Assembly: GCA_041401985.1 (NCBI GenBank)
Contig: JAWKTE010000026.1
Span: 1 to 34,904, forward strand
Direction: 5' to 3'
Length of the DNA: 34,904 bases
Source: JACKHA01 sp041401985
Lineage (GTDB): Bacteria; Planctomycetota; Phycisphaerae; Phycisphaerales; UBA1924
Numbering within the stretch: position 1 is the first letter of the stretch; each line of letters starts with the position of its first letter. Positions 7,593-15,658 of the stretch are shown here, piece by piece. A program made the position numbers and the translations under genes. Below the pieces are notes generated by a model, which saw nothing but the letters and a program-made list of their open reading frames with translations, ran no database searches and was not told the DNA's origin.

Positions 7593-10397
7593 ATGCATCC
7601 CACAAGCCAGAACCCCACGAACCAGCATCCCGCGTCCCGCCGCTCCCTGCCGATCGCCCTGCTCGCCCTGACGCTCGCCGCCGGCACCGCCAGCGCGGTG
7701 TGGGCGCCGAAGGACGACCAGTCGCCCCGTCCGGGCGCGTGCGCCGAGGCCGGCGCGTGCCCGCTCGCCGCCGCCACCTGCGACGGCACGACTGCCGACG
7801 CGGTTGCCGACGCCGGCGCGTGGCGTCGCAAGGCCGGCCAGCCGACGCAGTCGGACATCTGGGTTGCGCAGCCCGCGCAGGCCCAGCGAGGGGGCCAGGT
7901 TCGCGTTCAGCCCCAGGCTGGCATCCAGGCCCAGGTCCAGCCGCGCGTGCAGGTTGCGCCGCAGGCCGGCGTCCGGGCCCAAGTCCAGCCCGGCGTCCCC
8001 GCTCAGGTCCAGAGCGGCACGCCCGCCCGCCAGGTCATGGTCATCACCGAGAACAACAATGGCCAGGAGTGCCAGGTCCGCGTCGAGGGCGACCAAATCA
8101 TCGCCCTCCGCAACGGCCAGCCGGTGCCCGACCGCCTCGTCCGGCGCGACAACGACCGGATCATCGTCTCCGGCGACGACGGCCAGGAGATCATGGTCGT
8201 TCGCATCTCACCCGATGGTCGCTCGTTCTCGACCGGCCAGGGAGCCGCCGCCGGCGCGACCGGCGGCCAGAACGTGATCATCCAGCGCCAGGGCCAGCCC
8301 GGCCACATGATCCGCGTCAATCCCGCCGAGGGCCAGTCCGGCGTCCGAGTCCTGCGCCAGGAGGGCAACCAGCCGACGCAGCGCCAGTTCCGGGTCCGCG
8401 TCGGCGAGGGCGGCGGCGGCACGTGGGTCGAGGCCCAGCCCGGCAACAACCAGCGCGTCGAGCGCCAGGTCATCATCCTCGGCGACCACGATGATGACGA
8501 CCACGAGGTCGTCGAGCGCGCGATCACGATCCCGCACGGCGTGATGCGCTGGCAGCCGCAGGACCAAGTGCAGGGCCAGATGCAGGGCCGGCCCGGCGGG
8601 CCGGGCAACGTCGTCCGCGAGTTCTCCTTCCCCGGCGGGCACGGCACGATCGAACTGCGGTTCGAGGGCGGACTCGGAGGTCATGGCCGAGCCACCGGCA
8701 ACGTGCTCCGCTGGCACGAGCAGGATGACGACGCGGGTGAGGGCGAGCACGAGCAGAACGTGATCATCCGCCGCCTCAACGTCCCCGGCGGGCAGGGCCA
8801 CTTCGAGTTCCGCGGCGCGCCCGGCGCGACCTTCCAGTGGCGCGGCGAGGTTGAGGATGGCGACGACGGCGAGCGGAACGTCATCATCCGCCGCTTCGAC
8901 GGCTCAAACGCCCAGCGCGGCTTCGAGTTCCGCGGCGTGCCCGGCGCGACCTTTCAGTGGCAGGGCCAGGACGACGACGACCACGGCGTCCAGGCCCACG
9001 GCCAGATCGTCATCGACACCGGCGACGGCCAGCCGCGGGTCTTCGAGTTCAATGGCCTCGACGATCTCCACGAGCACATGGGCACGCTCCACGAGCACCT
9101 CATGCACCTCGAGGGCATCGGCGACCTGCACGAGCACCTCCAGCACCTCGGCTCGCCCGAGGGCATGCACCGGTTCCTCATCGAACTCGAGGACGGGCAC
9201 GGCCTGGACCTCCAGAGCCTGAACGTCAGAGACCTGACTCTCGAAGGCCTGGATCTCGAAGGCCTGAACATCCCGCACTTCCGCGGCCAGAACCTCGATC
9301 TCCAGGGCGTGCTTCGCGAACTGGACCTCGGCGACCTCGACCTCAACATCCGGGCCGAGATCATGGGCGATGTGGAGGACGCGATGCGCGACCTGCACAT
9401 CGATCTGGGCGACCTCGGCGAGAACATCCGCCTGAACGTCGCGCCTCGCGTCGTGACCACCGATGATGTGACGCTCGGGTGGCAGCCGGCGGCCCCCGCC
9501 GCGCCGTCCGCCCCTCGCGCGGCCCGCGCCCCGCAGGCGGCGGCCACGCCCGCCGCACCCGCCGCCCCGGCGCAGCCGCAGCGTCGCTCGAACGTCCGCG
9601 TCGAGCGGGCGCCCGAGCCGCCGCCCGCCCCCTCGGCCCCTCCCGCCGCCGCGGTCTCCCAGCCCCGCGCCATGATCGGCATCGTCATGGGCGATGTGCC
9701 GGAGGACACCGCTGAGCGTCTGAATCTGACCGAGGGCTCGGGCTTCCGCATCGAGCGTGTGATCGAGGGCCTGCCCGCCGCCGAGGCGGGACTTGAGGAG
9801 GGCGTCGTCGTGGTCGCGATCGACGGACGCTCCCCCGCGACCACCATGCTGCTTCGCGAGATCATGGGCGGCAAGGAGCCGGGCGACATCCTGACGCTTC
9901 AGGTCGTCAACGCCGAGGGGCGTCGCCGCCCCGTGGAGATCGAACTCGCCCCGTTCCGCCCCGATGCCCTCGAGATCACCACGACCACGGTCGGCCCGTC
10001 CGGCGAGTATTCGTTCATGTTCGACGACGAGGACGCCGCCGAGGTCCACGGCGACGTGTCGCGCGACATCTCGGCGATGATCGAGGCCCTGACGCGCTCC
10101 GACGTCGGCCGCCTGGACCAGGACGAACTCCGCGAGCGGATCCAGGCCATCGTCCGCCAGCACATGGCCGCGAACAACTCCACGCCGCGCCGCGTGCTGG
10201 TCGCTCCGAGCGGCGTTCCGGGTCAGCGTCAGAACGTGTTCATCGAGCCGCCCGCGGCCCCGCGTCCCCCGGCCGCTCCCGCCGCCGGCAACGCCGCCCT
10301 CGAGCGCCGCGTGAACGAGTTGGCCGAGCGTCTGGCCAACCTCGAGCAGCGTCTGGATCGCCTGACCCGCGCCCTTGAGAATCGCCAGCGCGACTGA
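7593..10397 (+). CDS. Secreted repeat protein with PDZ domain
   Basis: A 934-residue exported protein. The ATG at 7593 follows GGAGAG (7584-7589) and gives a signal peptide (SLPIALLALTLAAGTASAVWA, ~18-38). In order: a Cys-containing segment (~50-62); a Gln/Val repeat (QAGIQAQVQP and variants, ~105-140); a region to ~470 with ~40-residue repeats ending in acidic patches (NVIIRR...FEFRG.PGATFQW, then DDDD/EDGDDGE); a His/Glu stretch with LHEH repeats (~489-523); Leu/Asp-rich repeats (~536-616); an Ala/Pro linker (~630-690); a PDZ domain (~693-789, IERVIEGLPAAEAGLEEG); and a C-terminal coiled coil (ERRVNELAERLANLEQRL). It lies 197 bases after the anti-sigma gene and is plausibly controlled by that sigma factor. 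No protease domain is seen, so it is probably a binding or scaffold protein. Confidence 0.85.
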   Translation: MHPTSQNPTNQHPASRRSLPIALLALTLAAGTASAVWAPKDDQSPRPGACAEAGACPLAAATCDGTTADAVADAGAWRRKAGQPTQSDIWVAQPAQAQRGGQVRVQPQAGIQAQVQPRVQVAPQAGVRAQVQPGVPAQVQSGTPARQVMVITENNNGQECQVRVEGDQIIALRNGQPVPDRLVRRDNDRIIVSGDDGQEIMVVRISPDGRSFSTGQGAAAGATGGQNVIIQRQGQPGHMIRVNPAEGQSGVRVLRQEGNQPTQRQFRVRVGEGGGGTWVEAQPGNNQRVERQVIILGDHDDDDHEVVERAITIPHGVMRWQPQDQVQGQMQGRPGGPGNVVREFSFPGGHGTIELRFEGGLGGHGRATGNVLRWHEQDDDAGEGEHEQNVIIRRLNVPGGQGHFEFRGAPGATFQWRGEVEDGDDGERNVIIRRFDGSNAQRGFEFRGVPGATFQWQGQDDDDHGVQAHGQIVIDTGDGQPRVFEFNGLDDLHEHMGTLHEHLMHLEGIGDLHEHLQHLGSPEGMHRFLIELEDGHGLDLQSLNVRDLTLEGLDLEGLNIPHFRGQNLDLQGVLRELDLGDLDLNIRAEIMGDVEDAMRDLHIDLGDLGENIRLNVAPRVVTTDDVTLGWQPAAPAAPSAPRAARAPQAAATPAAPAAPAQPQRRSNVRVERAPEPPPAPSAPPAAAVSQPRAMIGIVMGDVPEDTAERLNLTEGSGFRIERVIEGLPAAEAGLEEGVVVVAIDGRSPATTMLLREIMGGKEPGDILTLQVVNAEGRRRPVEIELAPFRPDALEITTTTVGPSGEYSFMFDDEDAAEVHGDVSRDISAMIEALTRSDVGRLDQDELRERIQAIVRQHMAANNSTPRRVLVAPSGVPGQRQNVFIEPPAAPRPPAAPAAGNAALERRVNELAERLANLEQRLDRLTRALENRQRD

Positions 10398-10517
10398 TTT
10401 TCTCGGTCGCGGGCTGCGGGGCGGGGGTCGCCCCGACGCCTCTGCATCGTCCAAGTCTCGACATCCAAGCCCCAATGTGGCGGGCGGTTCCCCCCAACCC
10501 ACGCCCCCCACACAATC

Positions 10518-10557
10518 CGACGCCCGAGGCACGCCGTGTGCCTCGGGCGTCGCTTTT
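10518..10557 (+). terminator. Intrinsic terminator after PDZ gene
   Basis: A perfect 15-bp stem (10518-10532 with 10538-10552), a 5-base loop and then CTTTT. It is 120 bases downstream of the PDZ protein stop and is the best textbook terminator in the window. It lies in the 316-base gap before the permease gene. Confidence 0.85.
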
Positions 10558-10584
10558 GCACCCCACGAGCCGCGCGACCCGTGG

Positions 10585-10632
10585 CCCTTCTTCTCTCTTC
10601 TCTCCTCTCTCGTCTCTTCTCTCTTCTCCCCC
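10585..10632. repeat. CT-rich short repeat tract
   Basis: A run made almost wholly of C and T on the plus strand, built of degenerate TTCTCTC-type 7-8 base units. It lies between the terminator at 10518 and the permease start at 10714. A shorter similar tract is at 32257-32287. Apart from these two elements I see nothing in 10398-10713. Confidence 0.6.
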
Positions 10633-10713
10633 AACCAACCCCACCGCCCGACCCGATACCATCCCCGAACGCGGCCCCGGAGTCGCCAAGCCGCCGCCCC
10701 GCCGGAGCACCGC

Positions 10714-11592
10714 GTGGAGATCGTCTGGACCCTGCTGATCTGCGTCGCCATCGGCCTGACCGCCGGCGTCGTCGGCGGGATCGCCGGCATCGGCGGCTCG
10801 ATCATCATGCTCCCGGCCCTGGTGCTCATCTTCGGGCGTGGCCCGGGCGACCCGAGCCACCACGTCTACCAGGGGGCCGCGATGATCGTCAACGCGGTCG
10901 TGGCGTACGCGACCGCGCGGAACCACTTCGGCACGGGGCGGATCCGGCGGCCGCTGTTCGCGAAGTTGTGGCCGAGCATGGCGATCGTCGCGGTCACCAC
11001 GGTGTGGTTCTCGCGCGCGGTGCCGGGGTTCTGGCCGCGCCTCGGGCTCGCGGCGTTCATCATCGGGTTCTGCGTGTACAACGTGGTCGCCGCGATCCGA
11101 AAGTCCGAGGACCCGTCCGACGACGCGGAGACCACCAGCACGGGCCTGCTGGTGGGCATCGGCGCGCTGTGCGGCGCGGCAGCCGGGTTCCTGGCGATCG
11201 GCGGCGGGATCCTGATGGTCCCGCTGCTGCAACTGACCGGGCGCGTGCAACTCAAGCGTGCGATCGCGACCAGCGCCGCGGTCATGAGCATCACCGCCCC
11301 CATCGCCGCGGCCATGAAGATGGGCACGCTGGTGGTCGAGGGCGAGGACTGGTCGACCGCACTCCTGCTTGCGGCGGGCATGGCGGCCGGTGGCATGTTC
11401 GGGGCCAAACTCGGCGTGCTCATCATGACCAAACTGAGCCTGCCGAACCTGCGTTTGGCGATCTCGGCGATCCTGGCGGTGGTGGCTGCCAGAATGGCGT
11501 GGCAGGAAATCGGCGGACGCCGGGACGCCCCGTCCCCGTCGCCTACGCCCCCCGCCCAGGTGCAGCCGGCCCCCGCCGCGAGCCCGGGCTGA
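10714..11592 (+). CDS. TauE/SafE (TSUP) family sulfite exporter/permease
   Basis: A 292-residue membrane protein with about eight hydrophobic segments. Both halves carry the duplicated TSUP motif: GVVGGIAGIGGSIIMLPALVL near the N-terminus and GAAAGFLAIGGGILMVPLLQL in the middle. The second half continues with KRAIATSAAVMSITAPIAA and GGMFGAKLGVLI. Members export sulfite, sulfoacetate or related organosulfur anions, or take up such compounds; the substrate cannot be named here. The start is a GTG at 10714 with GGAG at good spacing; the open frame further upstream crosses the terminator and CT tract and is not coding. The tail is Pro/Ala-rich. A GATACC box lies ~55 bases upstream and may be a promoter element. 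Confidence 0.9.
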   Translation: MEIVWTLLICVAIGLTAGVVGGIAGIGGSIIMLPALVLIFGRGPGDPSHHVYQGAAMIVNAVVAYATARNHFGTGRIRRPLFAKLWPSMAIVAVTTVWFSRAVPGFWPRLGLAAFIIGFCVYNVVAAIRKSEDPSDDAETTSTGLLVGIGALCGAAAGFLAIGGGILMVPLLQLTGRVQLKRAIATSAAVMSITAPIAAAMKMGTLVVEGEDWSTALLLAAGMAAGGMFGAKLGVLIMTKLSLPNLRLAISAILAVVAARMAWQEIGGRRDAPSPSPTPPAQVQPAPAASPG

Positions 11593-11621
11593 GCCGCGGG
11601 CGATCCGCCCCTGGCCCGCGT

Positions 11622-11638
11622 CTGGCACGGCGTATGCA
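11622..11638 (+). promoter_or_regulatory. Candidate sigma-54 (-24/-12) promoter
   Basis: The sequence CTGGCACG-GCGT-ATGCA matches the sigma-54 consensus YTGGCACG-N4-TTGCA at all but one position. The invariant GG (11624-11625) and GC (11636-11637) are exactly ten bases apart. It points at htpX, whose start is 175 bases downstream. No enhancer-binding protein gene is in the window. Confidence 0.45.
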
Positions 11639-11812
11639 ACGAAGTTCATCGGGCGTTCACGCTCGGCTCGCGCCCCGGCGGTAGGGTCTGGCAATCCCGC
11701 CGGGTGCGTTCCGAACAACGCCGGGATGCCCGCACGGCTGGCCCGGTCGCCGGACCGGACCGGTCGGCGCGCGAACGCGTGCGGGCGGGAAGATCGCGAC
11801 AGGACCCACGAC

Positions 11813-12688
11813 ATGACCCGATTCTGGAACAACACGAAGACCGCGCTGCTGCTCGGCGGCCTCATGGCCCTGTTCCTGCTCGTCGGCGCGTTCTGGGGCA
11901 AGGGCGGCCTGCTCATCGCGCTCGTGCTGGGCGGCCTGACAAACGTCATCGCGTTCTTCTTCTCCGACAAGATCGCCATCGCCGCCATGCGCGGGCGGGA
12001 ACTGACCGCCCAGAACGGGGGCGATGTGTACCGCATCACCCAGGACCTCGCCGCAAGGGCCGGCCTGCCGATGCCGCGCGTGTACCTGTGCCCGCACGAG
12101 GCCCCCAACGCGTTCGCGACCGGTCGCAGCCCGAAGAAGGCGGCGGTGGCGGTCACGCAGGGCCTGGTGCAGATCATGAACCGCGACGAACTCGAGGGCG
12201 TGATCGCCCACGAACTGGCCCACATCAAGAACCGCGACACGCTGATCTCGTGCATCGCCGCGACGATCGCCGGCGTGCTGGGCTACATGGCCTACATGGC
12301 CCAGTGGGGCCTGCTGCTGGGCGGCAACCGCGAGAGCGGGGCGTTCGGGGCGTTGTTCGCGCTGCTGGGGGCCATCATCGCGTCGGTCGGGGCCGCGATC
12401 ATTCAGGCGATGATCTCGCGCTCGCGCGAGTTCGTCGCCGATGCCGACGGCGCGGCGATCGCGGGCTCGCCGCGCGGCCTGGCAAGCGCGCTGGTCAAAC
12501 TCGAGTCCATGTCCCGGCGTGTGCCGCTCCACCAGCCCAACCCCGCCATGAACAACCTGTTCATCGTCGAGCCGTTCCTGGGTCGCGGCGGTCAGTTGCT
12601 CGGACGCCTCTTCGCCACCCACCCGCCGACCGAGGCCCGCGTCGCGGCCCTGATGGAGGGCGAGGGACGCTGGGGCGGGGCCGGCTGA
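11813..12688 (+). CDS. htpX: M48 membrane zinc metalloprotease HtpX
   Basis: A 291-residue membrane protease that degrades damaged or misfolded membrane proteins. Two hydrophobic helices lie at the N-terminus (ALLLGGLMALFLLVGAF, LLIALVLGGLTNVIAFFF). The zinc motif is H133-E-L-A-H137 in the sequence GVIAHELAHIKNRDTL, and the third ligand is E206 in SREFVADADGAA. Two further hydrophobic segments lie between. NAFATGRSPKKAAVAVTQGL is also a family hallmark. Length and order match HtpX well. ATG 11813 is chosen because it starts the typical MTRFWNNTKTALL leader; AGGA precedes it by eight bases. A sigma-54-like promoter lies upstream at 11622. Confidence 0.95.
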   Translation: MTRFWNNTKTALLLGGLMALFLLVGAFWGKGGLLIALVLGGLTNVIAFFFSDKIAIAAMRGRELTAQNGGDVYRITQDLAARAGLPMPRVYLCPHEAPNAFATGRSPKKAAVAVTQGLVQIMNRDELEGVIAHELAHIKNRDTLISCIAATIAGVLGYMAYMAQWGLLLGGNRESGAFGALFALLGAIIASVGAAIIQAMISRSREFVADADGAAIAGSPRGLASALVKLESMSRRVPLHQPNPAMNNLFIVEPFLGRGGQLLGRLFATHPPTEARVAALMEGEGRWGGAG

Positions 12689-12761
12689 CCCGCCCGGCGG
12701 GGCTGCGACGGCAGGGAAGCCGGGATCGCGTCGTGGAGCCGCGGGTGGCGAGTGCCGATGA

Positions 12762-13283
12762 TTGGGCGTGGCGTCTCTGTGCGACCCCATCGCGCGGCTC
12801 GTTGTGCACCCGGTCCCGCGCCGGGTCGCCCTCGGCGTGTTCGTCGCCATCCTCGCGACCGCGACGCACTGGCCCAAACTCCAGATCGCCGGACCGGTCC
12901 CCCGCACCGACCTCTGGCTGCACCTGTGCGCGTTCGGCACGCTGGGCGTGCTGGTCGCCTCGGCGGGGCTGGTCGGGCGCGTCGGTTCGAGGAAGAACTC
13001 GATCGCCTCGTGGGGACTGGCGATCGCGTACGCCGCGCTGGATGAGTCCACGCAGGCGATCCCGGGCCTCGGGCGCACCGCCGGGCTCGACGACTTCGCG
13101 GCCAACGCGGCGGGCGTGACGCTCGGCGTGCTCGCGGTCGCGGGCGTTCAGGCGCTCGCGCGGGCCCGCGGTTGGGATCGGTGGCTGCTCGCGCGAGCCG
13201 GCGCGGCACGCCCGGACGTCGGCCAGCGCGAATCCGCGTCCCCCGAACGCCCGCCGATCGCGGGCCATTCCGCCGGGGTTTGA
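12762..13283 (+). CDS. VanZ-like membrane protein
   Basis: A 173-residue protein with three or four hydrophobic helices. The VanZ-family pattern is visible in DLWLHLCAFGTLGVL (conserved His after the first helix) and in AYAALDESTQAIPGLGRTAGLDDFAANAAGVTLG, where E-x-x-Q and D-x-x-x-N are the family's conserved polar residues. VanZ relatives influence glycopeptide or antimicrobial resistance and envelope properties; the biochemical role is unclear. The start is a TTG at 12762 or a GTG two codons later; neither has a strong ribosome site. It lies 73 bases after htpX in the same direction and could be co-transcribed. The last ~35 residues are Arg/Pro/Ala-rich and look non-conserved. Confidence 0.75.
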   Translation: MGVASLCDPIARLVVHPVPRRVALGVFVAILATATHWPKLQIAGPVPRTDLWLHLCAFGTLGVLVASAGLVGRVGSRKNSIASWGLAIAYAALDESTQAIPGLGRTAGLDDFAANAAGVTLGVLAVAGVQALARARGWDRWLLARAGAARPDVGQRESASPERPPIAGHSAGV

Positions 13284-13345
13284 CGGGCCTTCACGCGTTG
13301 CACACGCCGGGGCTGCGCGGGTTTCGCGCAGAAAGGTCTTTGCGG

Positions 13346-13483
13346 CCCGAGTCGGCGGTGGTACAACTCGGGAGCACATCGCACGTCGCGCGGGGTGGGG
13401 GCCACCTCGGGGCGGAGCCGTTGACGAAGCCGCTTTCCTCCGAGGAGAGGGAGATCGCTCGTCCGCTCCGCCCCGTCCTTTTT
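13346..13483 (+). other. Possible structured RNA or terminator region
   Basis: Part of the 418-base gap between the VanZ-like gene and murJ. A stem CCCGAGT/ACTCGGG (13346-13352 with 13366-13372) is followed by a longer-range 10-bp stem (13409-13418 with 13465-13474) and a TTTTT run at 13479-13483. This could be a terminator for the upstream genes or a small structured RNA; I recognise no family. Confidence 0.3.
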
Positions 13484-13513
13484 GAGGAATGCGTTCACGG
13501 TGCGATCGAGATC

Positions 13514-13655
13514 AACGCGAAGGGCGCGAGGGATCGCGAAGGCCGCGATTCTGGCAAGGGTGCCCGCCGAGGTGTGAAGGCGAGTCGGGCCACATGGTGG
13601 AACGACGGGAATCCCCTCCATTGTGCCCTTCGCGAGCCTTCGCGCACTTCGCGTT
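13514..13655. repeat. Inverted repeat of GCGAAGG-type units
   Basis: Arms 13514-13542 and 13627-13655 pair at 26 of 29 positions around an 84-base spacer. Each arm is built of GCGAAGG-like units spaced 9-10 bases apart. It occupies the gap upstream of murJ and resembles, in style, the octamer hairpin at 5792-5885. Confidence 0.7.
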
Positions 13656-13687
13656 CTCTTGATGATCGTGGAGGCGCGATCGGAGCC

Positions 13688-13693
13688 GATACT
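13688..13693 (+). promoter_or_regulatory. GATACT box just upstream of murJ
   Basis: A -10-like hexamer ending eight bases before the murJ ATG at 13702. If used, transcription would start at or next to the ATG, giving a leaderless message; no Shine-Dalgarno sequence is seen for murJ. Confidence 0.4.
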
Positions 13694-13701
13694 GTCCCCA
13701 G

Positions 13702-15420
13702 ATGCCGAATCCGATCGAGCCGGGTGATCCTGTCGTGGCTCCGCCGCGCTCGGGATCGCGCGCGCAGACGCCGGCGTCGCTCGGCTCGGCGGTCCGCGTC
13801 GTGTCGCTGCTCACGATCGGCTCGCGCATCGGCGGGCTGATCCGCGACGTCGCGACCGTCCGCGTGTTCGGCGATACGTGGATCGGCTCGGCCTTCGCCG
13901 CGGCGTTCGCGGTGCCCAACATGTTCCGGCGCCTGTTCGGCGAGGGGGCGCTGTCGGCCGCGTTCATCCCGCCGTACGCGGCCCTCGACCGCGACGACCC
14001 GGCGGCCGCCGCCCGGTTCGCGTCGCGGACGATGCGCCTGCTGGTGCTGGTGACGGTGGGCGCGACGCTGCTGGCCGAGATCGGGATCGCGCTTCTGCTG
14101 TGGCTGCTGCCGCCCGAGCCCGAGCGGGTGCTGTCGCTCCGCCTGCTGCTGCTGCTCATGCCGTTCATGCCGATGGTGTGCTCGACGGCGATCCTCGGGG
14201 CCATGCTGCAGGTGCATGGGCGCTTCGCCCCGGGGGCGGCGGCGCCGATCCTGCTGAACCTGTGCATCGTGCTCGCGGCGCTTCCGTTCTTCTTCTCCGA
14301 TGATGGCGACCCGATCGCGACGGCGTACATCATCGGCGCCGCGACGCTGGTCGCGGGCGCCGCCCAGGTCGCCTGGACGCTCGCGGCCCTGCGCCGGCAC
14401 GTCCGCTGGACACGCGACACGGCGGGCACCGGCGAGCCGATGCGCGCGCTGGGCAAGCGCTTCGGCCCGGTGGTGGTGGGGCTGGGCACGATCCAGCTCA
14501 ACTCGCTGATCGACACGTTCATCGCCATGTGGCCCGTGTGGGTCGGGGCGACGATGTTCGGCATGGCCTGCCCGCTCGACGGCGCGTCCAACAGCATCCT
14601 GACGTACACGCAGCGCCTGTACCAGTTCCCCTTGGGCGTGTTCGGGATCGCGGTGGCCACCGCGGCGTTCCCGATGCTGGCCCGGGCCGCGGGGGACGGG
14701 GCGGCGGTCATCGGCACGCTCCGGCGCGCGATGCGCCTGAGCCTGTTCATCGGCGTGCCGGCGAGCGTGGGGCTGCTGCTGGTCGGGCCGGACCTGATCG
14801 GCGTGCTGTACGGGCGGGGCGAGGGCGGCACGGGGTTCAGCGCGGATGGGGCCGCACGGTCGGCGGCGGTGCTGGCGGGCTACGGCGTGTCGGTGTGGGC
14901 GTACTCGCTGAACCACGTCTCGACGCGGGCGTTCTATGCGCGCGGGGACACGGCCACGCCCATGCGTGTGGCGATGGGGATCGTGGGGCTGAATCTGGCG
15001 TTGAACCTCTCGCTGATCTGGTGGCTGCGCGAGGCCGGGCTGGCGTGGGCCACGGGGATCAGCGCGGTGGTGCAGTGCGTGGTGCTGCTGACGATCCTGG
15101 CGCGGCGTCACCGCACGGACCTCGACGCCGGCGGAGCCATCATCGACGCGGCGACGGCCCGGGGCATCGGGCGGATCGTGCTGGCGACGGCGATCATGGG
15201 CGCGGCGGTGTGGATCGGGCTGCGTCTCGCGGGGGGCGAGGGCGGGTCGTGGTGGTGGCGGGCCGGGCGCCTGGCTGCCGGCGTCGGGCTGGGCGGGCTG
15301 GTGTATGGCGCGGTGGTGCTGGCGGGGCGGGCGCCGGAGGTCCGCTGGCTGCTGGAGAGGCCGCGGGTCACGCCGGGGGACTCTGCCGCATCGGATGGCG
15401 ATACACTGGCGTCGACCTGA
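13702..15420 (+). CDS. murJ: Lipid II flippase MurJ (MviN)
   Basis: A 572-residue polytopic membrane protein of the MOP/MVF family that moves lipid II across the inner membrane for peptidoglycan synthesis. Seen: an N-terminal signature IGSRIGGLIRDVATVRVFG, then FAVPNMFRRLFGEGALSAAFIPPY (helix-2 region, nearly invariant in MurJ), YTQRLYQFPLGVFGIAVATAAFP (helix 8), and SLNHVSTRAFYARGDTATPMRV (helix 10-11 region). About 14 hydrophobic helices are present. It is longer than the E. coli protein (511), mainly through a ~25-residue Pro/Arg N-terminal extension and a C-terminal tail. The ATG at 13702 follows a GATACT box but no ribosome site. Its presence supports a peptidoglycan-containing cell wall. 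Confidence 0.95.
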   Translation: MPNPIEPGDPVVAPPRSGSRAQTPASLGSAVRVVSLLTIGSRIGGLIRDVATVRVFGDTWIGSAFAAAFAVPNMFRRLFGEGALSAAFIPPYAALDRDDPAAAARFASRTMRLLVLVTVGATLLAEIGIALLLWLLPPEPERVLSLRLLLLLMPFMPMVCSTAILGAMLQVHGRFAPGAAAPILLNLCIVLAALPFFFSDDGDPIATAYIIGAATLVAGAAQVAWTLAALRRHVRWTRDTAGTGEPMRALGKRFGPVVVGLGTIQLNSLIDTFIAMWPVWVGATMFGMACPLDGASNSILTYTQRLYQFPLGVFGIAVATAAFPMLARAAGDGAAVIGTLRRAMRLSLFIGVPASVGLLLVGPDLIGVLYGRGEGGTGFSADGAARSAAVLAGYGVSVWAYSLNHVSTRAFYARGDTATPMRVAMGIVGLNLALNLSLIWWLREAGLAWATGISAVVQCVVLLTILARRHRTDLDAGGAIIDAATARGIGRIVLATAIMGAAVWIGLRLAGGEGGSWWWRAGRLAAGVGLGGLVYGAVVLAGRAPEVRWLLERPRVTPGDSAASDGDTLAST

Positions 15421-15477
15421 GGCGTGGCCTCGGGGATCGCCCAGGATCGAAGGCTGAGAATGCTCGGGAGTCTGACC

Positions 15478-15645
15478 ATGTTCGGAACCAACTCGCGGGA
15501 TCGTCGTGTCGTGGCTCGTGTGCTGGCGGCGGCGGGCGTCGTGGCCGCGGCCCTGGTGCTGACGGCGTGCAACACCGTCAAGGGCGCCGGGCAGGACCTG
15601 CAGGAGTCGAGCGAGAACGTGCAGGAAGCGTTCGAGAACAACTGA
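15478..15645 (+). CDS. Entericidin-like small lipoprotein
   Basis: A 55-residue protein with a basic N-terminus, a hydrophobic stretch VLAAAGVVAAALVL and a lipobox LTAC, so the mature lipoprotein would begin at Cys31. The ~25-residue mature part NTVKGAGQDLQESSENVQEAFE has the pattern of the entericidin EcnA/EcnB family (C-N-T-x-x-G-x-G-x-D-x-Q). Entericidins were described as a small antidote/toxin lipoprotein pair, but most bacteria with the family carry a single copy of unknown role. ATG 15478 is preceded by GGGAG at good spacing; ATG 15460 is an alternative. It lies between murJ and the dehydrogenase, same direction. A GATACACT box sits ~70 bases upstream, inside the end of murJ. Confidence 0.8.
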   Translation: MFGTNSRDRRVVARVLAAAGVVAAALVLTACNTVKGAGQDLQESSENVQEAFENN

Positions 15646-15658
15646 TCGGCAGCCCGTC

